Positions 51,371 through 60,704 of a stretch of 64,000 nt of DNA are shown here, piece by piece. The stretch is from Chryseobacterium indologenes (GTDB lineage Bacteria > Bacteroidota > Bacteroidia > Flavobacteriales > Weeksellaceae). The notes beneath the pieces are model-generated. The model searched no databases. It was not told the DNA's origin and saw only the letters and a program-made list of their open reading frames with translations. Within the stretch, counting starts at the first letter, position 1. Each line of letters starts with the position of its first letter. The DNA lies in the NCBI GenBank assembly GCA_002439165.1, contig DJTE01000005.1, positions 68,943-132,942 of the forward strand. Reading direction: 5' to 3'. The translations under genes and the position numbers were made by a program.

Positions 51371-51423
51371 AGAGTCCCGAAGGGACGATTTAGCCGGATA
51401 GAACGCAGTCCTATCTATCAAAA
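51371..51423 (+). repeat. Two-hairpin dispersed repeat, copy B
   Basis: GTCCC (51374-51378), GAA, GGGAC (51382-51386), GATTTAGC, then a second stem in ATAGAACGCAGTCCTAT (51398-51414), then CTATCAAAA. It lies in the 285-bp gap upstream of the trans-sulfuration gene. That gap holds no gene, only this repeat, the CAATGTAR repeat and a short hairpin near 51470. Confidence 0.75.
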
Positions 51424-51507
51424 TTACCCAAATTATTAAAATTGTCAAACAATCCCAATATATATAATGCAGCACCATTCGTGCTACACGACCAAAATTA
51501 AAACTAT

Positions 51508-52668
51508 ATGGAGAATTTCGAAACATCAGCCATAAGAACCCAGACCGAAAGGTCCCAGTTTGATGAACATTCCACGCCGTTATACCTTACATCCAGCTTT
51601 ATTTTTCAGGATGCGGAAGATATGAGAGCGAGCTTTGCCGAAGAAAAACCAAAAAACCTATATAGCCGTTTCTCGAACCCTAACGTCAGTGAATTCACAG
51701 AAAAGATCGCTAAAATGGAAGGTGCAGAAGCAGGATATGCATTCGCAACAGGAATGGCAGCTATATACTCCACATTTGCAGCCTTGCTGAACGCTGGAGA
51801 TCATATTGTAAGCTGTCAGTCTGTTTTCGGATCTACTCACACATTGTTTACAAAGTATTTCCCGAAATGGAATATCGAGACCACCTATTTTAAAGCAGAA
51901 GATGCAGAAAATGTAGAACAGTACATACAGCCTAATACAAAGATCCTGTACCTTGAAACCCCTACCAATCCGGCTATTGAGATTCTTGATCTCGAATTCT
52001 TCGGACAGATTGCCAAAAAACACAATCTGATTTTCATTGTAGATAATTGTTTTGCAACACCTTATCTTCAGCAGCCTGTCAAATATGGTGCAGATATTGT
52101 TGTACATTCTGCAACGAAGCTGATTGACGGACAGGGAAGAGTATTGGGGGGTGTAGCAGTAGGGAGAGAAGATCTGATCAGGGAAATCTATCTTTTTGCA
52201 AGAAATACAGGGCCGGCAATGTCACCTTTCAATGCATGGGTATTGTCAAAAAGTTTGGAAACATTGGCGATCCGCGTAGAAAAACATTGTGAGAATGCAT
52301 TGAAAGTGGCAGCGTTTTTAGAAAGCCACGCCAATGTAGAATTAGTAAAATATCCTTTCCTGCCATCTCACCCAAGCTATGAAATTGCAAAAAAACAGAT
52401 GAAGCTGGGCGGAAATATCGTAGCATTTGAAATTAAAGGAGGAATTGAGGGCGGAAGAAACTTCCTGGATAAGATAAAAATGTGCTCTCTTTCTGCCAAT
52501 CTTGGTGATACAAGAACGATCGTAACACACCCTGCATCAACCACTCACTCAAAACTGACAGATGAAGAACGGAACGAAGTGGGAATCACCGCAGGCCTGG
52601 TACGCTGTTCAGTAGGTCTGGAATATGTAGATGATATTATCGCAGATTTAAAGCAGGCATTAGACTAA
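51508..52668 (+). CDS. O-acylhomoserine sulfhydrylase-like PLP enzyme (Cys/Met metabolism family)
   Basis: 386 residues. This is a PLP-dependent Cys/Met metabolism enzyme, most like O-acetyl/O-succinylhomoserine sulfhydrylase (MetZ/MetY group), which makes homocysteine from the MetX product and sulfide. Motifs: LTSSFIFQDAEDMRASFA, NLYSRFSNPNVSEF, YAFATGMAAIYSTFAALL, YLETPTNPAIEILDL, FIVDNCFATPYLQQPV, PLP-lysine motif ADIVVHSATKLIDGQGRVLG and LGDTRTIVTHPASTTHSKL. The length (386) fits MetZ rather than the longer MetY. It lies downstream of metX and the homoserine dehydrogenase but 285 bases away, so it may have its own promoter. Confidence 0.88.
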   Translation: MENFETSAIRTQTERSQFDEHSTPLYLTSSFIFQDAEDMRASFAEEKPKNLYSRFSNPNVSEFTEKIAKMEGAEAGYAFATGMAAIYSTFAALLNAGDHIVSCQSVFGSTHTLFTKYFPKWNIETTYFKAEDAENVEQYIQPNTKILYLETPTNPAIEILDLEFFGQIAKKHNLIFIVDNCFATPYLQQPVKYGADIVVHSATKLIDGQGRVLGGVAVGREDLIREIYLFARNTGPAMSPFNAWVLSKSLETLAIRVEKHCENALKVAAFLESHANVELVKYPFLPSHPSYEIAKKQMKLGGNIVAFEIKGGIEGGRNFLDKIKMCSLSANLGDTRTIVTHPASTTHSKLTDEERNEVGITAGLVRCSVGLEYVDDIIADLKQALD

Positions 52669-52679
52669 TTCAATAAACA

Positions 52680-52736
52680 GAGCCCCGAAGGGGCGATTTA
52701 ACAAAGTATAGGACGCAATCCTATGCTCTATCAAAA
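52680..52736 (+). repeat. Two-hairpin dispersed repeat, copy C
   Basis: GCCCC (52682-52686), GAA, GGGGC (52690-52694), GATTTAAC, second stem in TAGGACGCAATCCTA (52709-52723), then CTCTATCAAAA. Compared with copies A and B the first stem has changed GTCCC/GGGAC to GCCCC/GGGGC, a compensated pair. It ends 5 bases before the ATG of the homocysteine methyltransferase gene, so it fills that gene's leader. Confidence 0.8.
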
Positions 52737-52740
52737 AAAT

Positions 52741-53751
52741 ATGAAAAATTCAGAACAATTATATAAAGCCCTATCCGAAAGAATATTAATTCTCGACGGA
52801 GCTATGGGAACCATGCTTCAGCGGTACAGATTCGAAGAAGAAGACTATCGTGGAGAACGTTTCAGAGACTGGGAACATCCTGTAAAAGGAAACAATGACC
52901 TTCTTTCCCTTACACAGCCTCAGGCCATTGAAGAAGTACACAGAAAATACCTGGAAGCAGGAGCAGATATTATTGAAACCAATACCTTCTCCGGAACAAC
53001 CATTGCGATGGCAGATTATCATATGGAAGAACTGGTATATGATCTTAATTATGAATCAGCAAAAATTGCCAGAAAAGTATGTGATGAATTTACCGCCCGT
53101 AATCCTGATAAACCAAGATTTGTTGCAGGATCCATTGGTCCTACCAACAGAACGGCAAGCTTAAGCCCGGATGTGAATGATCCCGGTTACAGGGCAATTA
53201 CTTTTGAAGAGCTTAGACTAGCCTATAAACAGCAGTGTGAAGCCTTACTGGACGGAGGTTCGGATATTCTGCTGGTAGAAACCATTTTCGATACCCTGAA
53301 TGCAAAAGCCGCATTATTTGCAATTGACGAGATTCAGGAAGAAAGAAACATTGAAATCCCGATCATGGTTTCAGGAACGATTACTGATGCTTCCGGGAGA
53401 ACACTGAGCGGTCAGACGGCAGATGCATTCCTGATTTCAGTATCACACCTGAACCTGTTGAGCGTAGGATTCAATTGTGCACTGGGAGCCGACCAGCTGA
53501 CACCTTACCTGGAAACACTGGCTCATAATTCAGAATTCTATGTTTCGGCCTATCCCAATGCAGGACTCCCGAATGCTTTCGGGAAATATGACGAAACACC
53601 GGAAGATATGGCCCGCCAGATCAGAGAATATACAGAAAAAGGATTAATCAATATTATAGGAGGATGCTGTGGAACAACTCCCGATCATATCAAAGCAATT
53701 GCAGAGCTGGTGGCAGAATATCCGCCAAGAAAATTGAAGAAAGTTGTTTGA
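52741..53751 (+). CDS. Homocysteine S-methyltransferase domain protein (N-terminal part of split MetH)
   Basis: 336 residues from the ATG at 52741; an in-frame ATG 6 codons upstream lies within the dispersed repeat. This is only the zinc homocysteine-binding domain of methionine synthase: ILILDGAMGTMLQRYRFEEE, NDLLSLTQPQAIEEVHRKYL, ADIIETNTFSGT, PRFVAGSIGPTNRTASLSPD, ILLVETIFDTLNAKAA, the zinc Cys in VGFNCALGADQL and the Cys-Cys motif IIGGCCGTTPDHI. The pterin and cobalamin parts are a separate gene at 54933. Together the two make a split MetH. Confidence 0.92.
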   Translation: MKNSEQLYKALSERILILDGAMGTMLQRYRFEEEDYRGERFRDWEHPVKGNNDLLSLTQPQAIEEVHRKYLEAGADIIETNTFSGTTIAMADYHMEELVYDLNYESAKIARKVCDEFTARNPDKPRFVAGSIGPTNRTASLSPDVNDPGYRAITFEELRLAYKQQCEALLDGGSDILLVETIFDTLNAKAALFAIDEIQEERNIEIPIMVSGTITDASGRTLSGQTADAFLISVSHLNLLSVGFNCALGADQLTPYLETLAHNSEFYVSAYPNAGLPNAFGKYDETPEDMARQIREYTEKGLINIIGGCCGTTPDHIKAIAELVAEYPPRKLKKVV

Positions 53752-53834
53752 TTTAATAGATTTTTTAAATTAAAACAAGGAATGGAGGCTAGGTTATAAA
53801 TATTATCTTTAAATAAACCACAAAATTTAATATA

Positions 53835-54926
53835 ATGGAAAAGCCGGGTTACCTAAAAGATTCAGAAGATGCCAAACTATTTAATGAACTGAGAAAGAAA
53901 GTGAACCAAAGAGTAGAAGCCATTCCGGAGAACCGGGATATCTATATTAAGATCAAAGCGGTAGTACTGCCTTTGATCTATTTTGGGCTGTACCTTTTTG
54001 CTGTATTCAATGCAGATAAACCCTGGATCTATATTTCAGGTTTTATCTTAATGGGAATTTCCTTAGTTCTGATCTATCTGAATTTAATTCATGAAGCCGC
54101 CCATAATAATATCTACAAAAGCAAAAAACTCAATTCACTGGTATTGCATCTGTTTGATTTTGTAGGAGCCAATTCATACATCTGGAAAAAAAGACATATT
54201 GCAAGTCATCATGCCTATCCGAATGTGGACGGATGGGATACCGATATCGAGCAGAGCGGTTTATTGCTAATCGTTCCGTGGATCAAGGCAAAAGGAGTTC
54301 AGAAATACCAGCATAGGTTTTTCTTTCTGGTATATCCGCTTTATCTCTTCAACTGGATGTTTATCAGGGATTTCAGAGACTTTTTTGATAAAGAAAGAGT
54401 AATTCTGAAAACGCAGGGCTCTATTCCGGCCATAGAAAAAATAAAAATGGTGAGTTACAAGCTGTTTTACTTCTTTTATCAGATTGCAGTTCCTATCATG
54501 TTCTTTAAAGTATCAGTAGGTTTGGCTTTGGGAGCATGGTTTCTGCAGGTAATTGCCGCAAGTATTTTCGCACTGTTTGTATTATTGCCCCTGCATCCGC
54601 TTCCGGACAATGCCTTTCCGAAACTGGATCAGAAAAACGGACTTCCTTTCAGCTGGCTCCGTCATCAGTTGGAGGTCACCAATGACCTGAAAGAAAATAA
54701 CTGGCTGGTGAGAAATGTACTGGGAAATTTTAACTTCCATGTCGCCCATCATCTCTTTCCCAATTACAGTTATATGTATTATAACGAAATAACAGAAGAG
54801 ATTGAGGCTTTTGCAAAAGAACATGATCTGACCTATAAAAGGTTTCCGATTTTTAAAGCATTAGGCAAACATGTAGACCTGCTGAAGCAGAATGCAAACA
54901 ACGCCTACTATATTTTAGAAGAATAA
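53835..54926 (+). CDS. Membrane fatty acid desaturase
   Basis: 363 residues with four or more membrane helices and the three histidine boxes of membrane di-iron desaturases: LIHEAAHNNIY (HxxxH), KKRHIASHHAYPN (HxxxHH) and FHVAHHLFPN (HxxHH). It introduces double bonds into acyl chains, probably of membrane phospholipids or acyl-CoA. It sits between the two halves of methionine synthase, 83 bases after the first and 6 bases before the second, so it must be co-transcribed with the metH remainder. The functional reason for this place is not evident. Confidence 0.87.
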   Translation: MEKPGYLKDSEDAKLFNELRKKVNQRVEAIPENRDIYIKIKAVVLPLIYFGLYLFAVFNADKPWIYISGFILMGISLVLIYLNLIHEAAHNNIYKSKKLNSLVLHLFDFVGANSYIWKKRHIASHHAYPNVDGWDTDIEQSGLLLIVPWIKAKGVQKYQHRFFFLVYPLYLFNWMFIRDFRDFFDKERVILKTQGSIPAIEKIKMVSYKLFYFFYQIAVPIMFFKVSVGLALGAWFLQVIAASIFALFVLLPLHPLPDNAFPKLDQKNGLPFSWLRHQLEVTNDLKENNWLVRNVLGNFNFHVAHHLFPNYSYMYYNEITEEIEAFAKEHDLTYKRFPIFKALGKHVDLLKQNANNAYYILEE

Positions 54927-54932
54927 AAATTA

Positions 54933-57590
54933 ATGAAATATTTAAGATTATCAGGCCTTGAGCCTCTTATCATAACACCGGAAAGCAACTTCATCAATGT
55001 TGGTGAAAGAACCAATGTGGCCGGTTCCAAAAAATTTTTAAGACTGATCAAAGAGGAGAAATTCTCTGAAGCACTCGATATTGCCCGCCATCAGGTAGAA
55101 GGAGGGGCACAGATCCTTGATGTGAATTTCGATGACGGACTCATCGACGGAAAAGCATCCATGATTAAATTTCTTAATCTGATCGCCTCGGAACCGGATA
55201 TTGCAAGAATCCCGATTATGGTAGACTCTTCCAAATGGGAAATCCTTGAAGCCGGACTTCAGGTTGCGCAGGGAAAATGCGTAGTAAACTCCATCAGTCT
55301 GAAAGGAGGAGAAGAAGAATTCATCAAACAGGCTAAAGCAATTAAAAGATATGGTGCAGCAGTTATCGTAATGGCATTTGATGAGGTAGGACAGGCAGAT
55401 AATCTGGAACGGAGAATTGAAATTTCAAAAAGATCTTATGACATTCTTGTTAATCAGGTAGGATTTCCGGCGGAAGATATTATTTTCGACTTAAATATTT
55501 TCCCGGTAGCCACCGGAATGGAAGAACACAGAAAAAATGCACTCGATTTTATTGAAGCTACAAGATGGGTAAGACAAAATCTGCCTTACGCTTCAGTGAG
55601 TGGAGGAGTAAGTAATGTTTCCTTTTCCTTTCGTGGAAATGATACCGTAAGAGAAGCGATGCACTCCGTATTCCTTTATCATGCAATTCAGGCAGGAATG
55701 AATATCGGTATCGTAAATCCCGCGATGCTGGAAGTTTATGATGAAATCAACAAAGAATTGCTGGAACTGGTAGAAGATGTAATCCTCGACAGAAGAGAAG
55801 ATGCCACAGAAAGACTTCTGGATTATTCCGAAAAACATAAATCGGTAAAAAAAGAAAAAACAGAAGACCTTGAATGGAGAACGCATCCGCTGCAGGAGAG
55901 AATTACGCATGCTTTGGTTAAAGGAATCGACCGTTTCATTGAAGAAGATGTGGAAGAAGCCAGACAGCAGGCAGAAAAACCCCTCCATGTTATTGAAATC
56001 AATCTGATGACCGGAATGGGAGTTGTTGGTGATCTGTTCGGGAGCGGAAAAATGTTCCTTCCCCAGGTCGTAAAATCAGCACGGGTAATGAAAAAGGCAG
56101 TTGCTTATCTGCAGCCATTCATCGAGGCCGAAAAAGACAGTACAAGACCTGCCAATGGTAAAATTCTGATGGCTACCGTAAAAGGAGATGTTCATGATAT
56201 CGGAAAAAATATCGTAAGTGTGGTATTGGGCTGCAACAATTATGAAATTGTGGATCTCGGAGTCATGGTGCCTGCCGAAAAGATTATTCAGACAGCCATT
56301 GAAGAAAAAGTAGATGTGATCGGGTTAAGCGGGCTGATTACACCAAGCCTGGATGAAATGGTATACATCGCTTCCGAATTAGAAAGACAGAATCTGGATT
56401 TCCCTTTACTCATCGGTGGTGCTACCACCTCAAAGGCACATACTGCTGTGAAAATAGATTTAAAATATAAAAATGCAGTCGTTCACGTCAATGATGCCTC
56501 AAGAGCTGTCAACGTGGTGAGCTCATTATTGGGAGACAGAAATAAAGAATATGTTTCTGATCTGAAGAACGACTATTCAGACTTTAGAGAGAAGTTCCTG
56601 AACAGACAGGTCGATAAAGATTACGTTTCCATTGAGGAAGCAAGAGACAGTCATTTTACCATTGATTGGGAAAACGAAGAAATTTTTACACCGAATAATT
56701 TAGGTATTACCGTAATCGAAAATCAGGATTTGAGAGAATTATTACCTTTCATCGACTGGTCTCCATTCTTCAGAAGCTGGGATCTTCACGGTAAATATCC
56801 GGATATTTTAGAAGATGAGGTAGTGGGAGTACAGGCTAAGGAACTGTTCCAGGATGCACAGATTATTTTAAAGAGAATTCTGGATGAAAAACTGTTAACA
56901 GCAAAAGCAGTCTTTGGGATTTTTAAGGCCAACTCCAACGAAACCGATGATATTCTGATTTTTGATGAAAACAATAACGAACAGGCCAGATTTTTAACCC
57001 TGAGACAACAGGCCCAGAGATCAAAAGGAAAAGAATATCTGGCATTAAGTGATTTCATCGCCCCACAAAATACAGGAAAGACAGATTATATGGGCGCATT
57101 CTGTGTAACCACAGGTTTTGGAACCGATGAACTGGCGGAAGAATATGAAAAAGCCAACGACGATTATAATGCGATCATGGTAAAAGCACTTGCCGACAGG
57201 TTCGCAGAAGCCTACGCCGAATTTTTACACAAAAAAGTAAGAACGGAATACTGGGGATATGCTATTCAGGAAGATCTGAGCAATGAAGACCTGATCGCAG
57301 AAAAGTATAAAGGGATGCGCCCTGCCCCCGGATATCCTGCCTGCCCCGACCATCTGGAGAAGAAAACGATCTGGGATCTTTTAAAAGTGGAAGAAAATAC
57401 AGGCGTTTTTCTTACCGAAAGCCTGGCAATGTTTCCTACGGCTTCCGTTTCAGGATACTATTTCGGAAGTCCGCATGCCAAATATTTCGGTCTCGGAAAA
57501 ATTACGGAAGATCAACTGGCAGACTATGCCGTAAGAAGAGGTTGTAGCATAGAAAATGCAAAAAAATGGCTGTCCCCCAATTTAGCTTAA
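54933..57590 (+). CDS. metH: Methionine synthase, pterin-, cobalamin- and activation-domain part
   Basis: 885 residues, lacking the homocysteine domain (about 340 residues) that full MetH has at its N-terminus. It starts with the pterin-binding domain (FINVGERTNVAGSKKF, GGAQILDVNFDDG, PIMVDSSKWEILEAGLQ), then the helical cap, the cobalamin domain with base-off signature DVHDIGKNIVSVVLGCNNYE, VIGLSGLITPSLDEMVY and LLIGGATTSKAHTAVKI, and the AdoMet-binding reactivation domain (RPAPGYPACPDH near the end). It transfers a methyl group from methyltetrahydrofolate to homocysteine with the protein at 52741. The ATG is 6 bases after the desaturase stop. Confidence 0.95.
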   Translation: MKYLRLSGLEPLIITPESNFINVGERTNVAGSKKFLRLIKEEKFSEALDIARHQVEGGAQILDVNFDDGLIDGKASMIKFLNLIASEPDIARIPIMVDSSKWEILEAGLQVAQGKCVVNSISLKGGEEEFIKQAKAIKRYGAAVIVMAFDEVGQADNLERRIEISKRSYDILVNQVGFPAEDIIFDLNIFPVATGMEEHRKNALDFIEATRWVRQNLPYASVSGGVSNVSFSFRGNDTVREAMHSVFLYHAIQAGMNIGIVNPAMLEVYDEINKELLELVEDVILDRREDATERLLDYSEKHKSVKKEKTEDLEWRTHPLQERITHALVKGIDRFIEEDVEEARQQAEKPLHVIEINLMTGMGVVGDLFGSGKMFLPQVVKSARVMKKAVAYLQPFIEAEKDSTRPANGKILMATVKGDVHDIGKNIVSVVLGCNNYEIVDLGVMVPAEKIIQTAIEEKVDVIGLSGLITPSLDEMVYIASELERQNLDFPLLIGGATTSKAHTAVKIDLKYKNAVVHVNDASRAVNVVSSLLGDRNKEYVSDLKNDYSDFREKFLNRQVDKDYVSIEEARDSHFTIDWENEEIFTPNNLGITVIENQDLRELLPFIDWSPFFRSWDLHGKYPDILEDEVVGVQAKELFQDAQIILKRILDEKLLTAKAVFGIFKANSNETDDILIFDENNNEQARFLTLRQQAQRSKGKEYLALSDFIAPQNTGKTDYMGAFCVTTGFGTDELAEEYEKANDDYNAIMVKALADRFAEAYAEFLHKKVRTEYWGYAIQEDLSNEDLIAEKYKGMRPAPGYPACPDHLEKKTIWDLLKVEENTGVFLTESLAMFPTASVSGYYFGSPHAKYFGLGKITEDQLADYAVRRGCSIENAKKWLSPNLA

Positions 57591-57657
57591 TACAATTGTC
57601 GGTTAGTTAAAAATATAAACCGTAAGCCGGAAACAGCAAAAATAACTGAAAAGAAAA

Positions 57658-58617
57658 ATGAAGATAACAGATCATATAAAAAATGCAAATGGAAAAACTT
57701 TATTCTCCCTCGAAGTTGTTCCACCCCAGAAAGGAATCGGGATCGAAGACCTCTACACCAATATAGATCCCTTAATGGAATTCAAACCGCCTTTCATTGA
57801 TGTAACGACTTCCAGAGAAGAATATATTTATATCGATAAAGGAAACGGGCTGATGGAACGCCGTATTACAAGAATGCGGCCGGGAACTTTGGGAATCTGT
57901 GCTGCCATTCAGCACAAATACAATGTGGATACCGTTCCCCATCTGCTGTGTGGAGGATTTACCAAAGAAGAGACAGAATACCTTCTCGTTGACTGTATGT
58001 ATCTTGGAATTGACAACGTAATGGCCCTCAGAGGAGATGCAATGAAAGGACATCAGTACTTCGAGCCTACGCAGGGAGGGCATGCCAGCGCAATGGACCT
58101 CGTTCATCAGATCAACGATTTGGGAAGAGGTAAATATCTGCATAACGAAGATACCGTTTGTGATGAACTCAACAAATTCTGCATAGGAGTAGCAGGATAT
58201 CCCGAAAAACATATGGAAGCTCCTTCCATGAATTATGACCTGAAATGGCTCAAACAGAAAGTAGATGCAGGAGCCGATTATATCGTTACCCAGATGTTCT
58301 TCGATAATAAAAAGTTCATAGAATTTGTACAGAAAGCCAGAGAAATGGGAATCACGGTACCCATCATTCCGGGAATCAAACCGATTGCCACCAAAAAACA
58401 TTTGAAAATACTTCCTCAGGTTTTCAAAATCGATCTTCCCGAAGAATTGATCAGTGAAGTGGAAAATGCGAAAAATAATGAAGCCGTAAAACAGATCGGA
58501 ATAGAATGGGCAGTTTCTCAGTGTCGGGAACTCCTGGATTTCGGAGTTCCGGTATTGCATTTTTATTCTATGGGAAAAAGTGATAACATTAAAAAAGTAG
58601 CCGGTGAGCTATTCTGA
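57658..58617 (+). CDS. metF: Methylenetetrahydrofolate reductase
   Basis: 319 residues. MetF makes 5-methyltetrahydrofolate, the methyl donor for the adjacent MetH. FAD/TIM-barrel features: TLFSLEVVPPQKGIGIED (catalytic Glu region), FIDVTTSREEYIY, VPHLLCGGFTKEETEYLL, DNVMALRGDAMKG (family RGD motif), GVAGYPEKHMEAPS and DYIVTQMFFDNKKFIEFV. It is the last gene of the methionine run, 67 bases after metH and followed by a clear terminator. Confidence 0.95.
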   Translation: MKITDHIKNANGKTLFSLEVVPPQKGIGIEDLYTNIDPLMEFKPPFIDVTTSREEYIYIDKGNGLMERRITRMRPGTLGICAAIQHKYNVDTVPHLLCGGFTKEETEYLLVDCMYLGIDNVMALRGDAMKGHQYFEPTQGGHASAMDLVHQINDLGRGKYLHNEDTVCDELNKFCIGVAGYPEKHMEAPSMNYDLKWLKQKVDAGADYIVTQMFFDNKKFIEFVQKAREMGITVPIIPGIKPIATKKHLKILPQVFKIDLPEELISEVENAKNNEAVKQIGIEWAVSQCRELLDFGVPVLHFYSMGKSDNIKKVAGELF

Positions 58618-58638
58618 TAAAAGTACCAAAATGAAAGA

Positions 58639-58666
58639 ACCCCTGTCATCAACAGGGGTATTTTTT
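58639..58666. terminator. Convergent terminator after metF
   Basis: ACCCCTGT (58639-58646) and ACAGGGGT (58652-58659) form a perfect 8-bp stem with a 5-base loop and then TTTTTT. Confidence 0.85.
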
Positions 58667-58685
58667 ATATTTATAAGGTATACCA

Positions 58686-59372
58686 TTAAGACTTCCCGTT
58701 TAAAAAATTAACGAGGTTAGTTAGGTCTTCCTGCTTGTCAAATTTCGTCTTGTTCGACTTGAAATAAGTCTCCAGATCATCTTTCCTGTCGGATAGTTCC
58801 TTAATTATATCTTTCGCATTTTTTGGCTTTTTAATATATCCGTTTGGCGTTTTGATATAATACATAGGCTCATAGGTTTTAAACATAGCCGGCTTTTCAC
58901 TGTCGTAAGAATCTTTGGCAGGAACCATATCTATAAACTTGGTTTTTATCTTTTTGTATAGAGAATATTTACCGGTAACTATTTCATAGAAATATCCGGA
59001 TAATTCATCATTGGTATCCATGAATACCATAACATCTTTAGGATTCGTAAACTCTATTTTAGGAAAAACATTGTTTTTAGGTAAAACATAAACCTTGTCA
59101 TCCTTTTTATACTCTATTTCGTCATTAAAGGTATTATATCTTGCAGGAGCAGCTTCATAATTATCTCCAAACTTAGCCATAACAAATGATTTGTTGATAT
59201 ATGGGCTTCCCTTTATCTCGTCATAGGATAGCGACCTGCTGGAATTTTTGGAATTGATATGATTAAATACATTGATATCAGCAGGAAGTAACGTGTTATT
59301 GGACGTTAATGTACTCTGTGCATAAACGGCCACTGTGCATACAGATAAAACGGTGATGAATATTTTTTTCAT
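58686..59372 (-). CDS. Exported protein of unknown function
   Basis: 228 residues from the ATG at 59372, chosen because it gives a clean signal peptide (MKKIFITVLSVCTVAVYAQ); an in-frame ATG lies 10 codons upstream. The mature protein is rich in Lys, Asp, Tyr and Asn and looks globular (KDDKVYVLPKNNVFPKIEF, ELSGYFYEIVTGKYSLYKKI, TYEPMYYIKTPNGYIKKPKN). The last pattern, a 'YYIK...NGYIK' pair near the C-terminus followed by a helical tail, recurs in flavobacterial exported proteins of unknown role. There are no cysteines in the mature part and no T9SS tail. Confidence 0.7.
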   Translation of the reverse strand: MKKIFITVLSVCTVAVYAQSTLTSNNTLLPADINVFNHINSKNSSRSLSYDEIKGSPYINKSFVMAKFGDNYEAAPARYNTFNDEIEYKKDDKVYVLPKNNVFPKIEFTNPKDVMVFMDTNDELSGYFYEIVTGKYSLYKKIKTKFIDMVPAKDSYDSEKPAMFKTYEPMYYIKTPNGYIKKPKNAKDIIKELSDRKDDLETYFKSNKTKFDKQEDLTNLVNFLNGKS

Positions 59373-59452
59373 GGTGGTGAATAAATTTTTAAGTAAAGTC
59401 AAAAATATAAATAAATTTAATACTTATACTATTAAGTCAGTTATATTTTACA

Positions 59453-60622
59453 TTATAACGTTGGATGTCTTTCAAAATCTTTATTACGGTCAAATAAATA
59501 ACGGTAAGTAGCTAGTTTTCTGGTTACCATCGTATTAAGGCTTTCCGCAATTTTGATCATCTTAGGATTAAAATCTCCGATCCACTGAAGTTCCGTTGTC
59601 TTAAAATCCGTGTGTTTCCTTAAATGCTGGGTACCTTCCCAGATCATATAACCATCGATTCCTTTTTTCTGCCATTCAGGAACTACTCCAAATACCAGGC
59701 CAACCATCTTTTCATTCCTTTTGAAATTTTTCAGCCACAGAAACCTGAGCTTTTCTGTAATACCGAATTTTCCGTGCAGATATTTGAACCATTGGTTTAC
59801 ATCCGGAAGATTGATCCACATGGCAATAGGCTTTCCGTTTTCATAAACAAACCAGGAAATATGCTCATTAATGATAGGCTTCATGAGTTTGAACATTTTC
59901 AGAACCTTAGCTTCTTCCATCTGCTTGCCCTCTCCATGTGCGGCCCATGCACGGTTATAAATTTCTGTGAAATCCTTTGCAAATTTCGGGAGATCATTCT
60001 TTTTCAGTGGTTGGGCGGAAATCTCAGGATTCCGGCTGTGTTTCGCATGCATAACCGTAAAAACCCTTGAAACTTCTGCAAAAATAGGTCTGGAAAAACA
60101 TAACTGCTCAAAATAGACCCGGAAGCCATAGCTTTCAAAAAAATCTTTATAATACGGGAAATTATAATTCATTCCATACAGCGGTTCATTAAACCCTTCC
60201 GTTAATAATCCCCAGAACTTATCCCGTTCACCGAAATTGATCGGTCCGTCCATCGCCTCCATACCTCTTTCCTGAAGCCATTCCTTACAATGATCAAAAA
60301 TAAAATCAGCCGTCTGCTGATTGTTGACACAGTCAAAAAAACCAATACCTCCGGTAGGCTGCTTCTGATGATAATCATGATGAATAAAAACAGCAACTTT
60401 TCCTACAGTTTCGGATTGACTGTTTTTGAACAGAAACCGGGCACATTCGCCGTGGTTAAAGAATTTATTTTTTTCCGGATCAAAGATTTCTTTAATCGTT
60501 TTATCTAAAGGCCGGATATAATTGGGATCATGCTGGTAAAGCCTTGCAGGAAATTCTAAAAACTCCTTTTTCTGTTTCTCGTTCTGTACTTCTTCTGCAA
60601 TAATCATAGGCTTGGCTGACAA
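59453..60622 (-). CDS. GNAT-fold protein of unknown substrate
   Basis: 389 residues, soluble. It begins with a segment typical of a Bacteroidota family annotated as GTP-cyclohydrolase-neighbour or hypothetical acetyltransferase (FLEFPARLYQHDPNYIRPLD, FFNHGECARFLFK, KVAVFIHHDYHQ, GGIGFFDCVN). The C-terminal half repeats a GNAT-like pattern (PIAMWINLPDVNQ, LVFGVVPEWQKKGIDGYMIW with an acetyl-CoA-loop-like KKGIDG, LQWIGDFNPKMIKI). It is divergent from folE, with 82 bases between. An N-acyltransferase role is likely from the fold, substrate unknown. Confidence 0.72.
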   Translation of the reverse strand: MSAKPMIIAEEVQNEKQKKEFLEFPARLYQHDPNYIRPLDKTIKEIFDPEKNKFFNHGECARFLFKNSQSETVGKVAVFIHHDYHQKQPTGGIGFFDCVNNQQTADFIFDHCKEWLQERGMEAMDGPINFGERDKFWGLLTEGFNEPLYGMNYNFPYYKDFFESYGFRVYFEQLCFSRPIFAEVSRVFTVMHAKHSRNPEISAQPLKKNDLPKFAKDFTEIYNRAWAAHGEGKQMEEAKVLKMFKLMKPIINEHISWFVYENGKPIAMWINLPDVNQWFKYLHGKFGITEKLRFLWLKNFKRNEKMVGLVFGVVPEWQKKGIDGYMIWEGTQHLRKHTDFKTTELQWIGDFNPKMIKIAESLNTMVTRKLATYRYLFDRNKDFERHPTL

Positions 60623-60680
60623 ATAAGATGAAAGATAATGTTTTTCGTTTAAATTAAAATAGATGAACAGATATTATCCG

Positions 60681-60688
60681 TATTTTTG
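60681..60688 (+). promoter_or_regulatory. Putative -7 element of folE
   Basis: TATTTTTG matches TAnnTTTG exactly, 16 bases before the folE ATG. There is no clear TTG at -33. Confidence 0.5.
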
Positions 60689-60704
60689 TGCAAATTAAAT
60701 AAAA

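Noticed and set aside
52723..52740. Upstream start of the homocysteine methyltransferase
   Set aside because: The six extra codons lie in the dispersed repeat; the ATG at 52741 fits the family's start better.
57772..58560. 262-codon minus-strand frame opposite metF
   Set aside because: Antisense to a well-conserved enzyme; translation is Phe/Ile/His-rich without domains.
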